Assembly: GCA_965199235.1 (NCBI GenBank)
Contig: CBDAQU010000002.1
Span: 1,054,001-1,118,000 of the forward strand
From: BOG-908 sp965199235
GTDB taxonomy: Bacteria; Pseudomonadota; Alphaproteobacteria; Acetobacterales; Acetobacteraceae
DNA length: 64,000 nt
Reading direction: 5' to 3'
The notes under the pieces are model-generated. The model searched no databases, was not told where the DNA came from, and saw only the letters and a program-made list of their open reading frames with translations. The translations under genes were made by a program, and so were the position numbers. Position 1 is the first letter of the stretch, and each line of letters begins with the position of its first letter. Positions 17,179-25,177 of the stretch are shown here, in pieces.

Positions 17179-17676
17179 TCAATCCCTCGTCCAGAATGTG
17201 ACCTTGGGCCAGTCAGTGCCGGACCAGGGATCCCGCACCGTTTTCTCGCCCCGGCTGCGCGCGCCCAGCCACGAGCTCGAGGCCCCAGAGGCCGACGGCG
17301 GGAACGCACCAGAGGAGCGCGCCATCGCCCCGCCGCCCATATCGAAGCCACCGGAGGCGTGCGGCGGCCCCGGCATGACCATCACGACGTGACCGTGGCC
17401 GCTTGGCACGGCTAGCCCGCCCAGGACCACTTTACCCTCGTTGGCCAGCTTGGACGCATCCTCGACTGTCAGCACGCGATGCCAACCGCTACCCTGGCTC
17501 GCCATGTACCACATCAATTCGTTGGCGGTGCGATACGGCTCGTCAGGACTCCCAGTCAGCTTCAGCATCACCCAGATTGAGTGGCTGCAATCACGGGGAA
17601 AGGCGTCATAGCCGTCCTGGCCAGCTTTTGTAAGCGCGGCCACAGCATCAGCCTGGGACGTGACTGGTTCCGCCAT
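17179..17676 (-). CDS. NlpC/P60-type cysteine peptidase/amidase-like protein
   Basis: A 165-residue protein with the arrangement of a papain-like peptidoglycan amidase: an N-terminal helix holding DCSHSIWVMLKL (Cys about 30), then a strand with the histidine in PSGHGHVVMVMPGP (about residue 93-96), and a C-terminal SSGAFPPSASG followed by WPKVTFWTRD, the sort of tail seen in these enzymes. There is no signal peptide. The next gene encodes an exported protein. Such cytoplasm-made amidases are typical type VI secretion effectors or phage endolysin-like proteins. No secretion genes lie in the window, so the delivery route is unknown. First gene of the four-gene cluster. Confidence 0.6.
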   Translation of the reverse strand: MAEPVTSQADAVAALTKAGQDGYDAFPRDCSHSIWVMLKLTGSPDEPYRTANELMWYMASQGSGWHRVLTVEDASKLANEGKVVLGGLAVPSGHGHVVMVMPGPPHASGGFDMGGGAMARSSGAFPPSASGASSSWLGARSRGEKTVRDPWSGTDWPKVTFWTRD

Positions 17677-17872
17677 ACTCTCGCCTCTCCGGTCCTCATA
17701 CCAACCCTACACCATTCTCATCCAGCAGCGGAGAAGCAGTCGGCCATAAATGGCGGGTTCGACCCTAGCCGGAGAGGCGTAATGCAACCCTGAACGGCCA
17801 GTTGCCGAGGAGTGCACTATTACGACCAGCACGATGAAACGTTGCGAGAATCGAGAGAGGAAGGCGGTAAAT

Positions 17873-18355
17873 ATGCGGCTCGCAACGGTCTTGGTCGTCG
17901 TGCTTACCACGTCGGCGGCGATGGCCCAGCCCTCGCGCCCAGATCCCGGAGTGACCCCCGGCGCTGTCAATCCTGCCGTTTCCCAGTTCACGATCGCCAC
18001 CACGATTTGCTCTCCAGGCTGGGCGCATTCGGTTCGGCCGCCACGCAAATACACGAGCTACCTGAAACGCCGGCAGCTGCGCGCGCTGGCCTGGCCGGAC
18101 CAGAGCATGCGCGACTACGAGGAAGACCACCTGATCCCGTTGGAGCTGGGCGGCGCATCCGCTGATCGCCGAAACCTGTGGCCAGAACCCCGGCATCCGG
18201 CAGATGGCTGGACTGCGGAGCAGAAGGATCAGCTGGAGAGCGCATTACACCGAGCGGTCTGCGGGGGCACGCTGTCCCTGAGTGAGGCGCAACGGGCCAT
18301 CGCACGCGACTGGACGGCCGCCTACACGCGTTTCGTGGGCGAAGGAGCCCGGTAG
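17873..18355 (+). CDS. Secreted HNH-like nuclease domain protein
   Basis: A 160-residue protein with a signal peptide (MRLATVLVVVLTTSAAMAQP) and the motif DYEEDHLIPLELGGASADRR followed by NLWPEPR. The DH...N arrangement is that of His-Me finger (HNH/endonuclease VII-like) nucleases, with the histidine of EDH as catalytic base. Four conserved-looking cysteines are not present, so it lacks the zinc-knuckle type. I use the ATG at 17873, preceded by GAGAGGAAGG, because it gives a proper signal peptide. Proteins of this kind are common in Alphaproteobacteria; whether they degrade extracellular DNA is not known. Five bases upstream of the SRAP gene. Confidence 0.7.
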   Translation: MRLATVLVVVLTTSAAMAQPSRPDPGVTPGAVNPAVSQFTIATTICSPGWAHSVRPPRKYTSYLKRRQLRALAWPDQSMRDYEEDHLIPLELGGASADRRNLWPEPRHPADGWTAEQKDQLESALHRAVCGGTLSLSEAQRAIARDWTAAYTRFVGEGAR

Positions 18356-18360
18356 GAGCC

Positions 18361-19077
18361 ATGTGCGGCCGCTTTGCCTCCCAGCTGGCGCCGGAGCTGC
18401 TGCGACGAGCTTTTGCCGCGATGGGCGACATTCCGAACACCCCGCCATCCTGGAACGTGGCGCCAACGCAGGCCGCATTAGTGGTGCGCCGGCATCCTGA
18501 GACGGGGGAGCGACGGCTGGATGCCCTGCGCTGGGGGCTGGTGCCGCACTTCACCAAAGACCTGAAGGCCTGCAAGCGGCCGATCAATGCGCGATCTGAG
18601 ACCATCGCCAGCTCGGGCATGTTCCGCAGCGCACTGGCCAGCCGACGCTGCCTGGTGCCGGCCGACGCCTTTTACGAATGGAAGACGGTGCATGACGGCA
18701 AGCAGCCATATGCCATCGCCCGCACCGATGGCGCGCCTTTGGCTTTTGCCGGTCTGTGGGAGAGCTGGCGCGACCCAGCCGGCGAGGTGCTGCGATCCTT
18801 CACCATCGCGACCACGGCCGCCAATGCCGACATGGCCCAGCTGCACGAGCGTATGCCGGTGATCCTGGAGCCGGCAGCCTGGCCGCTGTGGCTGGGCGAG
18901 GAGGCCGGCGATCACACGGCATTGCTGCGGCCTGCTGCCGTCGGCATTGTGCGGCTGTGGCCTGTCTCCCAGGCGGTCAACAGCGTGCGCAATAACGGGC
19001 CCGAGTTGCTGACGCCAATGGTGGACCCTGCACCACGAACATTAGTCGAGGCCCTGGAGGACTTGGACCCAGCTTGA
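18361..19077 (+). CDS. SOS response-associated peptidase (SRAP/YedK/HMCES family)
   Basis: A 238-residue SRAP protein that crosslinks to abasic sites in single-stranded DNA. Catalytic Cys2 is present in MCGRFAS. WNVAPTQ near residue 33, WGLVPHF near 60, NARSE near 79, CLVPADAFYEWK near 97-108 and the HERMPVIL histidine near 162 complete the set. Its start lies 5 bp after the nuclease gene. A degraded second SRAP copy is found at about 20930-21200 and a LexA box lies just downstream, so the area is linked to DNA damage response, though no LexA box precedes this gene. Confidence 0.92.
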   Translation: MCGRFASQLAPELLRRAFAAMGDIPNTPPSWNVAPTQAALVVRRHPETGERRLDALRWGLVPHFTKDLKACKRPINARSETIASSGMFRSALASRRCLVPADAFYEWKTVHDGKQPYAIARTDGAPLAFAGLWESWRDPAGEVLRSFTIATTAANADMAQLHERMPVILEPAAWPLWLGEEAGDHTALLRPAAVGIVRLWPVSQAVNSVRNNGPELLTPMVDPAPRTLVEALEDLDPA

Positions 19078-19144
19078 TCACGGAATCTATGGAGAGCTTA
19101 ACTGCGCAATAGCAAGCTCGACGAACCTGCCAGCCTTCCCTCTC

Positions 19145-19159
19145 GTTCTTGCTGTGTTC
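19145..19159 (+). promoter_or_regulatory. LexA box (GTTC-N7-GTTC)
   Basis: GTTCTTGCTGTGTTC matches the alphaproteobacterial LexA operator. Sequence right after it, CTATGCTTGGTTCCAGCCCG, is identical to that after the second LexA box at 21396, so this is a duplicated promoter now in front of a broken gene. Confidence 0.82.
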
Positions 19160-19198
19160 CTATGCTTGGTTCCAGCCCGGCGCTGCAGGGGAATGGGC

Positions 19199-19370
19199 AT
19201 GAGCGACGATGACAAGCTTGGCCTTTGTCCTGCCAGCACCGAGGAAGTCCAGGAAAGCTCCTACCGCTATCAGGGTGGACCACGGTCGCATACTCACCGC
19301 CGGGGACCTAGAGTCGCGCTTCAGATCACGGCGTCCGGGACGACCTCCGCCACCAGGCAGCCGGGGGACA
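19199..19370 (+). pseudogene. Degraded copy of the small gene upstream of dnaE2
   Basis: The start MSDDDKLGLCPASTEEVQES parallels MSDDDKLGLKPASALELQES at 21452. After about 24 residues the frame diverges; a remnant of the later part can be recognised in another frame as DHGRILTAGDLESRF. The product would be out of frame. It retains its LexA box. Confidence 0.65.
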
Positions 19371-19383
19371 GCTTCCCCCGGCT
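19359..19383. terminator. Bidirectional intrinsic terminator-like hairpin
   Basis: Perfect 10-bp stem AGCCGGGGGA/TCCCCCGGCT with a 5-nt loop, between the degraded plus-strand gene and the stop of the minus-strand DUF1254 gene at 19390. The T-tract is short. Confidence 0.6.
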
Positions 19384-19389
19384 TTCACC

Positions 19390-20757
19390 TCAGTCCGGCG
19401 CTTGCGTGACGGGCGGGACGACATACTGGCCGTCGAGCACGACCTGTTCCGGCCAGTAGAGGCGCAGCGTAAGATTGAACGCGGCGCCGCTTGGCGTCGG
19501 CAGCCAGTTGCTCGTGCTGGACGACGGAGCATTCGGCTGCAGGGTGATGTCCAGCGAACCGTCGGCGTTCAGCTGCAGCCCGGTTTCGCTGCCCACGTCG
19601 TAGCGGTTGATCGGATTGGGCACGAAGAAGCCGTTCTGGTCGTAGAGGGTCAGCGACCAGAAGCCACGCGCCGGTGGGATCTGCGCGGCCGAGAAGTGGA
19701 TGGTGTAGCTGTTCGACCCGTTGAGCGCCGCGCCGCCACCGTCGAGGGAGGTGGAGGCGTAGACGGCGTCGGCCGGCTCGTTGGCGCCGAACCCGAAAAG
19801 CGCGATGCCGGCGCGGAGCGCGTAGTTCTTGCCGTAGCTTCCCGTCTGCAGGTTGTAGGACCAGTGGTTTGTGATCGTGGCTGTGCTGGTGAGTGCGGCC
19901 ATCATCTCGGTCAGCGCGGTTTGGACCAGGGTGGGGGTGAGCAGGTCGGCGTTCGGCAGGACGCTTGTCCGATACCGCGAGGCGAGCGCCTGCTCGGAGG
20001 TGGGCGGCGTATTTCGGTAAAGGAACGGCGCGTTGAATGTGAAGAACTCGGGCAGGTCGAAACCCTTGGCTGCCGTTACGGGCCGCGCCACGAAGTCGGC
20101 GTTCGGCGACTTAACCGGCACGTGGGACGGCGGCCTGTATGGCGTGCCGAACTTGTCCAGCGGCGTCAGCGTGTAGAGCCTGGTGAGTGCAACGGCGGCG
20201 CTGAGGTCGGAGGGGCCGCGCACCAGCGTCCTGCCGAGCGCCCAGACCGCGTCGGTCGGCGCCTGGATCACCCCTGACAGGCCCGGCGGCAGCACGCCCG
20301 ACCAGTTCGGCCCGACGATCGCATAGTCGCCGGCGACGGCCCCGGTCGTGCGCGTGCCGATGGAGGCGAACTCGTTGGTGTAGGCGTCGTAGATAGGGAT
20401 CAGGTAGTAGCGCCCGGTCGTGTCGGGCACGTGGAGCACGATCGGTTGCCGACCGAGGTCCAGCCAGCCGCTTGTGTAGATGGTGTCGGCGTTTGGCCGG
20501 ATGACCGTGCCCGGTCCTGCGGGTGTAAGGGCGTCGCCGTAGGCGAACTGGTTGATCGGCGCCTGGCTCGGCGAGGCGGAGTTGTTGGATGTCGCAGTGG
20601 CGATGGCCCTGGTCGCCTCGAATACCGTCGATGCGTAGTCAAAGATGTAGGCGTTGACGACTTCGCGGCTGGTTGGCTTGGGTGGCGCCTCGGCGGCGAC
20701 GGCAACGCCGGCCGAGGATAGCAACGCCGCCATCGTGGCGGCCTTAAGTGACTTCAT
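19390..20757 (-). CDS. Exported DUF1254/DUF1214 domain protein
   Basis: A 455-residue exported protein with signal peptide MKSLKAATMAALLSSAGVAVAAEA. The N-terminal DUF1254 domain includes RPNADTIYTSGWLDL near 80 and HVPDTTGRYYLIPIYDAYTN; the C-terminal DUF1214 domain includes NGSNSYTIHFSAAQIPPARG and FWSLTLYDQNGFFVPNPINRYDVGS. The biochemical role of this family is not established. I use the ATG at 20757 because it has a strong GGAGGAGG site and opens the signal peptide; the frame stays open far upstream but without coding character. It lies between the two LexA boxes and on the opposite strand, as if inserted into the SOS locus. Confidence 0.88.
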   Translation of the reverse strand: MKSLKAATMAALLSSAGVAVAAEAPPKPTSREVVNAYIFDYASTVFEATRAIATATSNNSASPSQAPINQFAYGDALTPAGPGTVIRPNADTIYTSGWLDLGRQPIVLHVPDTTGRYYLIPIYDAYTNEFASIGTRTTGAVAGDYAIVGPNWSGVLPPGLSGVIQAPTDAVWALGRTLVRGPSDLSAAVALTRLYTLTPLDKFGTPYRPPSHVPVKSPNADFVARPVTAAKGFDLPEFFTFNAPFLYRNTPPTSEQALASRYRTSVLPNADLLTPTLVQTALTEMMAALTSTATITNHWSYNLQTGSYGKNYALRAGIALFGFGANEPADAVYASTSLDGGGAALNGSNSYTIHFSAAQIPPARGFWSLTLYDQNGFFVPNPINRYDVGSETGLQLNADGSLDITLQPNAPSSSTSNWLPTPSGAAFNLTLRLYWPEQVVLDGQYVVPPVTQAPD

Positions 20758-20929
20758 AATTCCTCCTCCCTGAAGGGGGCGCACGGTTGAGGATCCGGCT
20801 GCCCGAACCGCGGCTGTATAGATGCGGCGCGAGGCGACCGGAACCTGTAGCCGCCGCGACGCGCCCATCGTCGAAATCAAATCTGCGGCAAGCAGCCTGA
20901 CCAATCGAACGATGACTGCCTCCGTGAGG

Positions 20930-21200
20930 AGGGTATCCGGCATCAGGCGTCGCCTGTGGTCCGGGCGGCGTCGACCATTCCGAGCGCGCCTGCCGCGGAG
21001 GCCAGCAGCACGTCCGCCGCTGGGCCGGGCCTTCCAGACATCCGGCCCAGGTGCCGCGGTCGAGGACGATCGGTCGCCGGTCCTGGCCAGGCGCTGCGTC
21101 TGGACTGGCCTCCGTGTCGCCCGGCCCACGCCCGACCAGGCCTGCGAAGCGATCTAGTCCTTGACCAGGCGGCTGAGGGCGCCAGCCCCGACCGGAGCAA
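20930..21200 (-). pseudogene. Relic of a second SRAP/YedK gene
   Basis: On the minus strand the fragments DTEASPDAAPGQDRRPIVLD and, in a neighbouring frame, GPAADVLLASAAGALGMVDA parallel the C-terminal half of SRAP proteins (TTAANADMAQLHERMPVILE, then the W-L-G and ALLRPAAVGIVRLWPVS segments of the intact copy at 18361). The active-site histidine of the HERMP motif is replaced and the frame is broken. Nothing before it has a start. This is a decayed gene, recognised by pattern only. Confidence 0.45.
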
Positions 21201-21395
21201 CGTAGCGGCCAGAGCCCGTCGCGGGCTTCAGGTTCGGCATCGTCTCGGGGTGGCGGAACCCAAGTCCTTAGGGGGCAAGTTCGTCGACATAGCCGCTGTG
21301 GGGCACGCGATTGCCGAAATAGTGCGCATGCCTCCTCACCAACGCCCGAAGCCCGTCCCTCCCACCCGCACCTCGTGTGTGGGACGCTGGCCCTT

Positions 21396-21410
21396 GTTCT
21401 CTTTACGTTC
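21396..21410 (+). promoter_or_regulatory. LexA box upstream of the dnaE2 operon
   Basis: GTTCTCTTTACGTTC is an exact GTTC-N7-GTTC operator, 42 bp before the start of the small gene that precedes dnaE2. SOS induction of both genes follows from known alphaproteobacterial regulation. Confidence 0.88.
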
Positions 21411-21451
21411 CTATGCTTGGTTCCAGCCCGACTTCGGATGGGGGAACGGGT

Positions 21452-21694
21452 ATGAGCGATGACGACAAGCTCGGGTTGAAGCCTGCGAGCGCGCTCGAGC
21501 TGCAGGAGAGCCTGTCCTTCGCCCTGCGCTACGCCGGGCGCAAGCGCGTCCACCACGCCGACGACGCGATGGCCCGGATCACCGCCGAACGCCTGGTTCA
21601 GCACCTCGAACGGTCCGGCTACGTCCTCATGAAACGCCCCGAGAAGGCCGCACCGAGCACCAGCGGCCACGGCCACCCAAACGCTGCCAGCTGA
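21452..21694 (+). CDS. Small SOS-regulated protein upstream of dnaE2
   Basis: An 80-residue, basic, helical protein: MSDDDKLGLKPASALELQES, then SFALRYAGRKRVHHADDAMARI and ITAERLVQHLERSGYVLMKRP. The family resembles small conserved proteins of unknown function in alphaproteobacteria; no imuA-like (RecA/SulA-type) features are visible. I use the ATG at 21452, downstream of GGGGGAACGGG, because the degraded copy at 19199 begins at the same residue. It ends 3 bp before the dnaE2 start and shares its LexA-controlled promoter. A partner role for DnaE2 is plausible but inferred. Confidence 0.75.
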   Translation: MSDDDKLGLKPASALELQESLSFALRYAGRKRVHHADDAMARITAERLVQHLERSGYVLMKRPEKAAPSTSGHGHPNAAS

Positions 21695-21697
21695 GCG

Positions 21698-24600
21698 GTG
21701 CCCGCCTACACCGAGCTGCAGGTCTGCTCGAATTACTCGTTCCTCCGCGGCGCCTCCCGCATTGAGGAGCTGATGCTGCAGGCCAAGGCGCTCGGCTACG
21801 ACGCCCTGGCGATCACCGATCGCAACAGCCTGGCCGGCATCGCTCGCGCCCACGCCAGGGCGGCAGAGGTAGGGATCCGCCTAATTGTCGGCTGCCGCAT
21901 CGACCTGACCAACGGCCTGCCCGTGCTCGCCTACTCCATCGACCGCGCCGGCTACGCCCGCCTGTGCCGCCTACTCACCCTGGGCAAGAGCCGCGGCGGC
22001 AAAGGCACATTCGACCTGAGTTGGGCGGACCTGGCGGAGGCGGGCGATGGGCTTTTGCTGATCATGTTGCCCGATCAGCCGGACGACGGTCTGCAACAGG
22101 AGCTGCGCCGCATGCGCTCCGCGTTCCCAGGGCGGTGCCACCTTGCCCTGACGCTGCGCCGGCGGCCGGGCGATGCCGTCCGCCTGCACGGGCTGGCAGC
22201 CATGGCGCAGGCGGCCCGGGTGCCGACCGTGGTCGTGGGCGACGTGCTCTACCACGCCCCCCAGCGGCGCATCCTGCAGGACGTGATCACCTGCATTCGA
22301 GAGGGCTGCACCATCGACGATGCCGGCTATCGCCGCGAGCGCTTCGCCGATCGTCACCTGAAGGCGCTGGAGGTTATGGCCCGGTTGTATGAGGCCTACC
22401 CAGAGGCGGTCGCCCGTTCCGGGGAGATCGCAGCCCGCTGCACCTTCAGCCTGGCCGAACTCAGCTACCAATATCCCGACGAACTCGAGCGCGACGACGA
22501 GACACCGCAGCAAGGGCTGGAACGGCTCGTGCTTGAGAGCCTGACTCTCCGCTACCCGGACGGCCCGACGCCCGAGGTTGAGAAACAGCTGGCGCACGAG
22601 CTGCGGCTGATCGCCGCGCTGGAGTATGCGCCCTACTTCCTGACCGTGCACAGCATCGTCCGTTACGCGCGCAGCAAGGGCATCCTGTGTCAGGGCCGCG
22701 GATCGGCCGCCAACTCCGCCGTCTGCTACGTGCTCGGCGTCACCGCCATCGACCCCGTCCGCTCCGGTCTGCTGTTCGAGCGCTTCATCAGCCAGGAGCG
22801 CAAGGAACCGCCCGACATCGACGTGGACTTCGAAAGCGAGCGGCGCGAGGAGGTGATCCAGTGGGTGTTCGAGCGCTACGGCCGGGACCGGGCCGCGCTG
22901 TGCGCCACCGTGATGTGCTTCGGCCCGCGCGGCGCCATCCGCGACGTGGGCAAGGTGCTCGGCCTGACCGAGGATGTCACCGGCGCGCTCGCCTCCCAGG
23001 TCTGGGGCTGGTCGAAGGAGGGCGTCGAGAGCGAGCACGCGGCCGAGTTGAACCTGAACCTCGATGACCGCCGCCTGAGGCTGGCTATCGAGCTCGCCCG
23101 CGAGCTGATCGGCTTTCCGCGCCAGCTCGGCACCCACCCCGGCGGCTTCGTGCTGACGCGCGACCGCCTGGACGAGCTCGTGCCAGTCGAGCCCGCCGCG
23201 ATGGCGGGGCGGCAGGTCATCGAGTGGGACAAGGACGACATCGACACGCTCAAATTCATGAAGGTCGACGTGCTCGGCCTGGGGATGCTCGGCTGCATGC
23301 GGCGGGCGTTCGAGCTGCTGCAGGAGCACCGCGGCATCGCGATGGACATCGCCACCATCCCGCCCGAGGACCCGAAGACCTACGCGATGATCCGCCGCGC
23401 GGACACGCTCGGCACGTTCCAGATTGAGAGCCGGGCGCAGATGAGCATGCTGCCGCGGCTCAAGCCGACCACGTTCTACGACCTCGTCGTGCAGGTCGCC
23501 ATCGTCCGCCCTGGCCCGATCCAGGGCGACATGGTGCATCCCTACCTGCGGCGCCGCGAAGGGTTGGAACCCGTGCACTATCCGAAACCGGAGCTGGAGC
23601 GCGTGCTGGGCAAGACGCTCGGCGTTCCGCTGTTCCAGGAGCAGGCCATGCAGGTCGCCATTCAATGCGCCGGGTTTACCCCGGGCGAGGCCGACCAGCT
23701 GCGGCGAAGCATGGCGACGTTCAAGTTTACCGGCGGCGTGTCGCACTTCAAGGACAAGCTGATCGGCGGCATGGTCGAGAAAGGCTACGAGCGCGCCTTT
23801 GCCGAGCGCACCTTTAGCCAGCTCGAGGGTTTTGGTTCTTACGGCTTCCCGGAAAGCCACGCGGCCTCGTTCGCCCTGGTGGCATACGCGTCCGCTTGGA
23901 TCAAGTGCCACCATCCCGACGTGTTCTGCTGCGCGCTGCTGAATGCGCAGCCGATGGGGTTCTACGCGCCTGCGCAGATCGTGCGGGATGCCCGCGAGCA
24001 CCGGGTGCTGGTGCGGCCTGTGTGCGTCAACGAGAGTTCCTGGGATTGCACGCTGGAGCGGCGCGGCGACGGCGGCCCGGGCCGCGCGGTGCGGCTCGGC
24101 CTGCGCATGGTCAAAGGGCTGGCCGACGAGCCGGGCGAGCGCCTGATTGCCCGCCGTGGTGACACGCCATATTCCACCGTCGAGGAGCTCCTGCGGCGCG
24201 CCGGCGTGCCGGCTCCTATGCTAGAACGCCTGGCTGAAGCGGACGCATTCCAGGCCCTCGGGCTGGACCGCAGGCAGGCGCTGTGGGCGGTGCGCGGGCT
24301 TGCCGACACGGTGTTGCCTTTGTTCGCCGTCGCGGACGGTGACGGGCCGCCGCTGCCGGAGCAGGTTGAGCCGGACGTGACGCTGGTGCCGATGCGTGAG
24401 GGACGCGAGGTGGTCGAGGATTACCGCAGCGTCGGGTTGACCCTGGGGCGGCACCCGATCGCATTCCTGCGGGCCGATTTGCGCAAGCGCGGCTTGGTCA
24501 CCTGCGCCGACCTGCTCACCATCCGTGACGGCCGCAAGGTGGTGGTGCCCGGCATCGTGCTGGTACGCCAGAAGCCAGGCTCAGCCAAGGGCGTGATGTT

Positions 24601-24970
24601 CATCACCATCGAGGATGAGACCGGTGTGGCCAACCTGATCCTCTGGAAGGACCGCTTCGAAAAGCAGCGGCGGCTGGTGCTGTCGGCCGGGATGATCGCC
24701 TGCCACGGACGCGTGCAGCGGGAGGGCGAGATGATCCACGTCGTCACCGACCACCTCGAGGATCTATCGCACCTGCTGCGCAGCGTGGGCGAACGCGACG
24801 AGCCGTTCCCCATCCAACACGGGCGCGGCGACGGCGCGACGCATCCGGCGGGGCGCGATCCGCGAACCGGACCGGGTGCCGCGCTGGACGGGGCGCCGGT
24901 GCGCGACATCTATATCCCGGACTTGCGGCTCGGGTCTGGGATCAAAGTGCCGACACGGGATTTCAGGTGA
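21698..24970 (+). CDS. dnaE2: Error-prone DNA polymerase III alpha subunit DnaE2
   Basis: A 1090-residue C-family polymerase of the DnaE2 (ImuC) type, shorter than replicative DnaE. The PHP domain starts AYTELQVCSNYSFLRGASRI; the polymerase core has CQGRGSAANSAVCYVLGV near residue 330 and the catalytic aspartates in PPDIDVDFESERREEVIQWV near 370; the palm continues with QLGTHPGGFVLTRD and FPESHAASFALVAYASAWIKCHHP. The C-terminal OB fold includes VVPGIVLVRQKPGSAKGVMFITIEDETG. GTG start, 3 bp after the small SOS gene. Normally partnered by ImuA and ImuB for mutagenic translesion synthesis; neither is encoded in this window. Confidence 0.95.
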   Translation: MPAYTELQVCSNYSFLRGASRIEELMLQAKALGYDALAITDRNSLAGIARAHARAAEVGIRLIVGCRIDLTNGLPVLAYSIDRAGYARLCRLLTLGKSRGGKGTFDLSWADLAEAGDGLLLIMLPDQPDDGLQQELRRMRSAFPGRCHLALTLRRRPGDAVRLHGLAAMAQAARVPTVVVGDVLYHAPQRRILQDVITCIREGCTIDDAGYRRERFADRHLKALEVMARLYEAYPEAVARSGEIAARCTFSLAELSYQYPDELERDDETPQQGLERLVLESLTLRYPDGPTPEVEKQLAHELRLIAALEYAPYFLTVHSIVRYARSKGILCQGRGSAANSAVCYVLGVTAIDPVRSGLLFERFISQERKEPPDIDVDFESERREEVIQWVFERYGRDRAALCATVMCFGPRGAIRDVGKVLGLTEDVTGALASQVWGWSKEGVESEHAAELNLNLDDRRLRLAIELARELIGFPRQLGTHPGGFVLTRDRLDELVPVEPAAMAGRQVIEWDKDDIDTLKFMKVDVLGLGMLGCMRRAFELLQEHRGIAMDIATIPPEDPKTYAMIRRADTLGTFQIESRAQMSMLPRLKPTTFYDLVVQVAIVRPGPIQGDMVHPYLRRREGLEPVHYPKPELERVLGKTLGVPLFQEQAMQVAIQCAGFTPGEADQLRRSMATFKFTGGVSHFKDKLIGGMVEKGYERAFAERTFSQLEGFGSYGFPESHAASFALVAYASAWIKCHHPDVFCCALLNAQPMGFYAPAQIVRDAREHRVLVRPVCVNESSWDCTLERRGDGGPGRAVRLGLRMVKGLADEPGERLIARRGDTPYSTVEELLRRAGVPAPMLERLAEADAFQALGLDRRQALWAVRGLADTVLPLFAVADGDGPPLPEQVEPDVTLVPMREGREVVEDYRSVGLTLGRHPIAFLRADLRKRGLVTCADLLTIRDGRKVVVPGIVLVRQKPGSAKGVMFITIEDETGVANLILWKDRFEKQRRLVLSAGMIACHGRVQREGEMIHVVTDHLEDLSHLLRSVGERDEPFPIQHGRGDGATHPAGRDPRTGPGAALDGAPVRDIYIPDLRLGSGIKVPTRDFR

Positions 24971-25142
24971 TGACGGTAATGTCGGCTTTGCGCCTCAAGT
25001 CGGTCGCTTACGTTGTAATCGGCGTCGCCCGAAAGCAGGCGTCCGTAGTGGTGCCGCGATGACCGGGATGGGTGGCTAGCGGACTGTCTGCTTTGCGGCC
25101 GCCGGGCTAAATAGCAGACCTTCACCTCTTGTCTGGGTCTGG

Positions 25143-25168
25143 CCGAAAGCGGATGGGCCGCTTTTCGG
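25143..25168. repeat. REP-like hairpin, TCCGCTT family
   Basis: Imperfect stem CCGAAAGCGG...CCGCTTTTCGG in the gap between dnaE2 and the hydrolase gene. Related motifs recur in other intergenic regions (27173, 30245, 31927, 34518, 42241, 44231). Confidence 0.55.
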
Positions 25169-25177
25169 CGAGTCGCA

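Noticed and set aside
21971..24001. Long minus-strand open frame within dnaE2
   Set aside because: Antisense shadow of dnaE2, whose motifs are complete on the plus strand.
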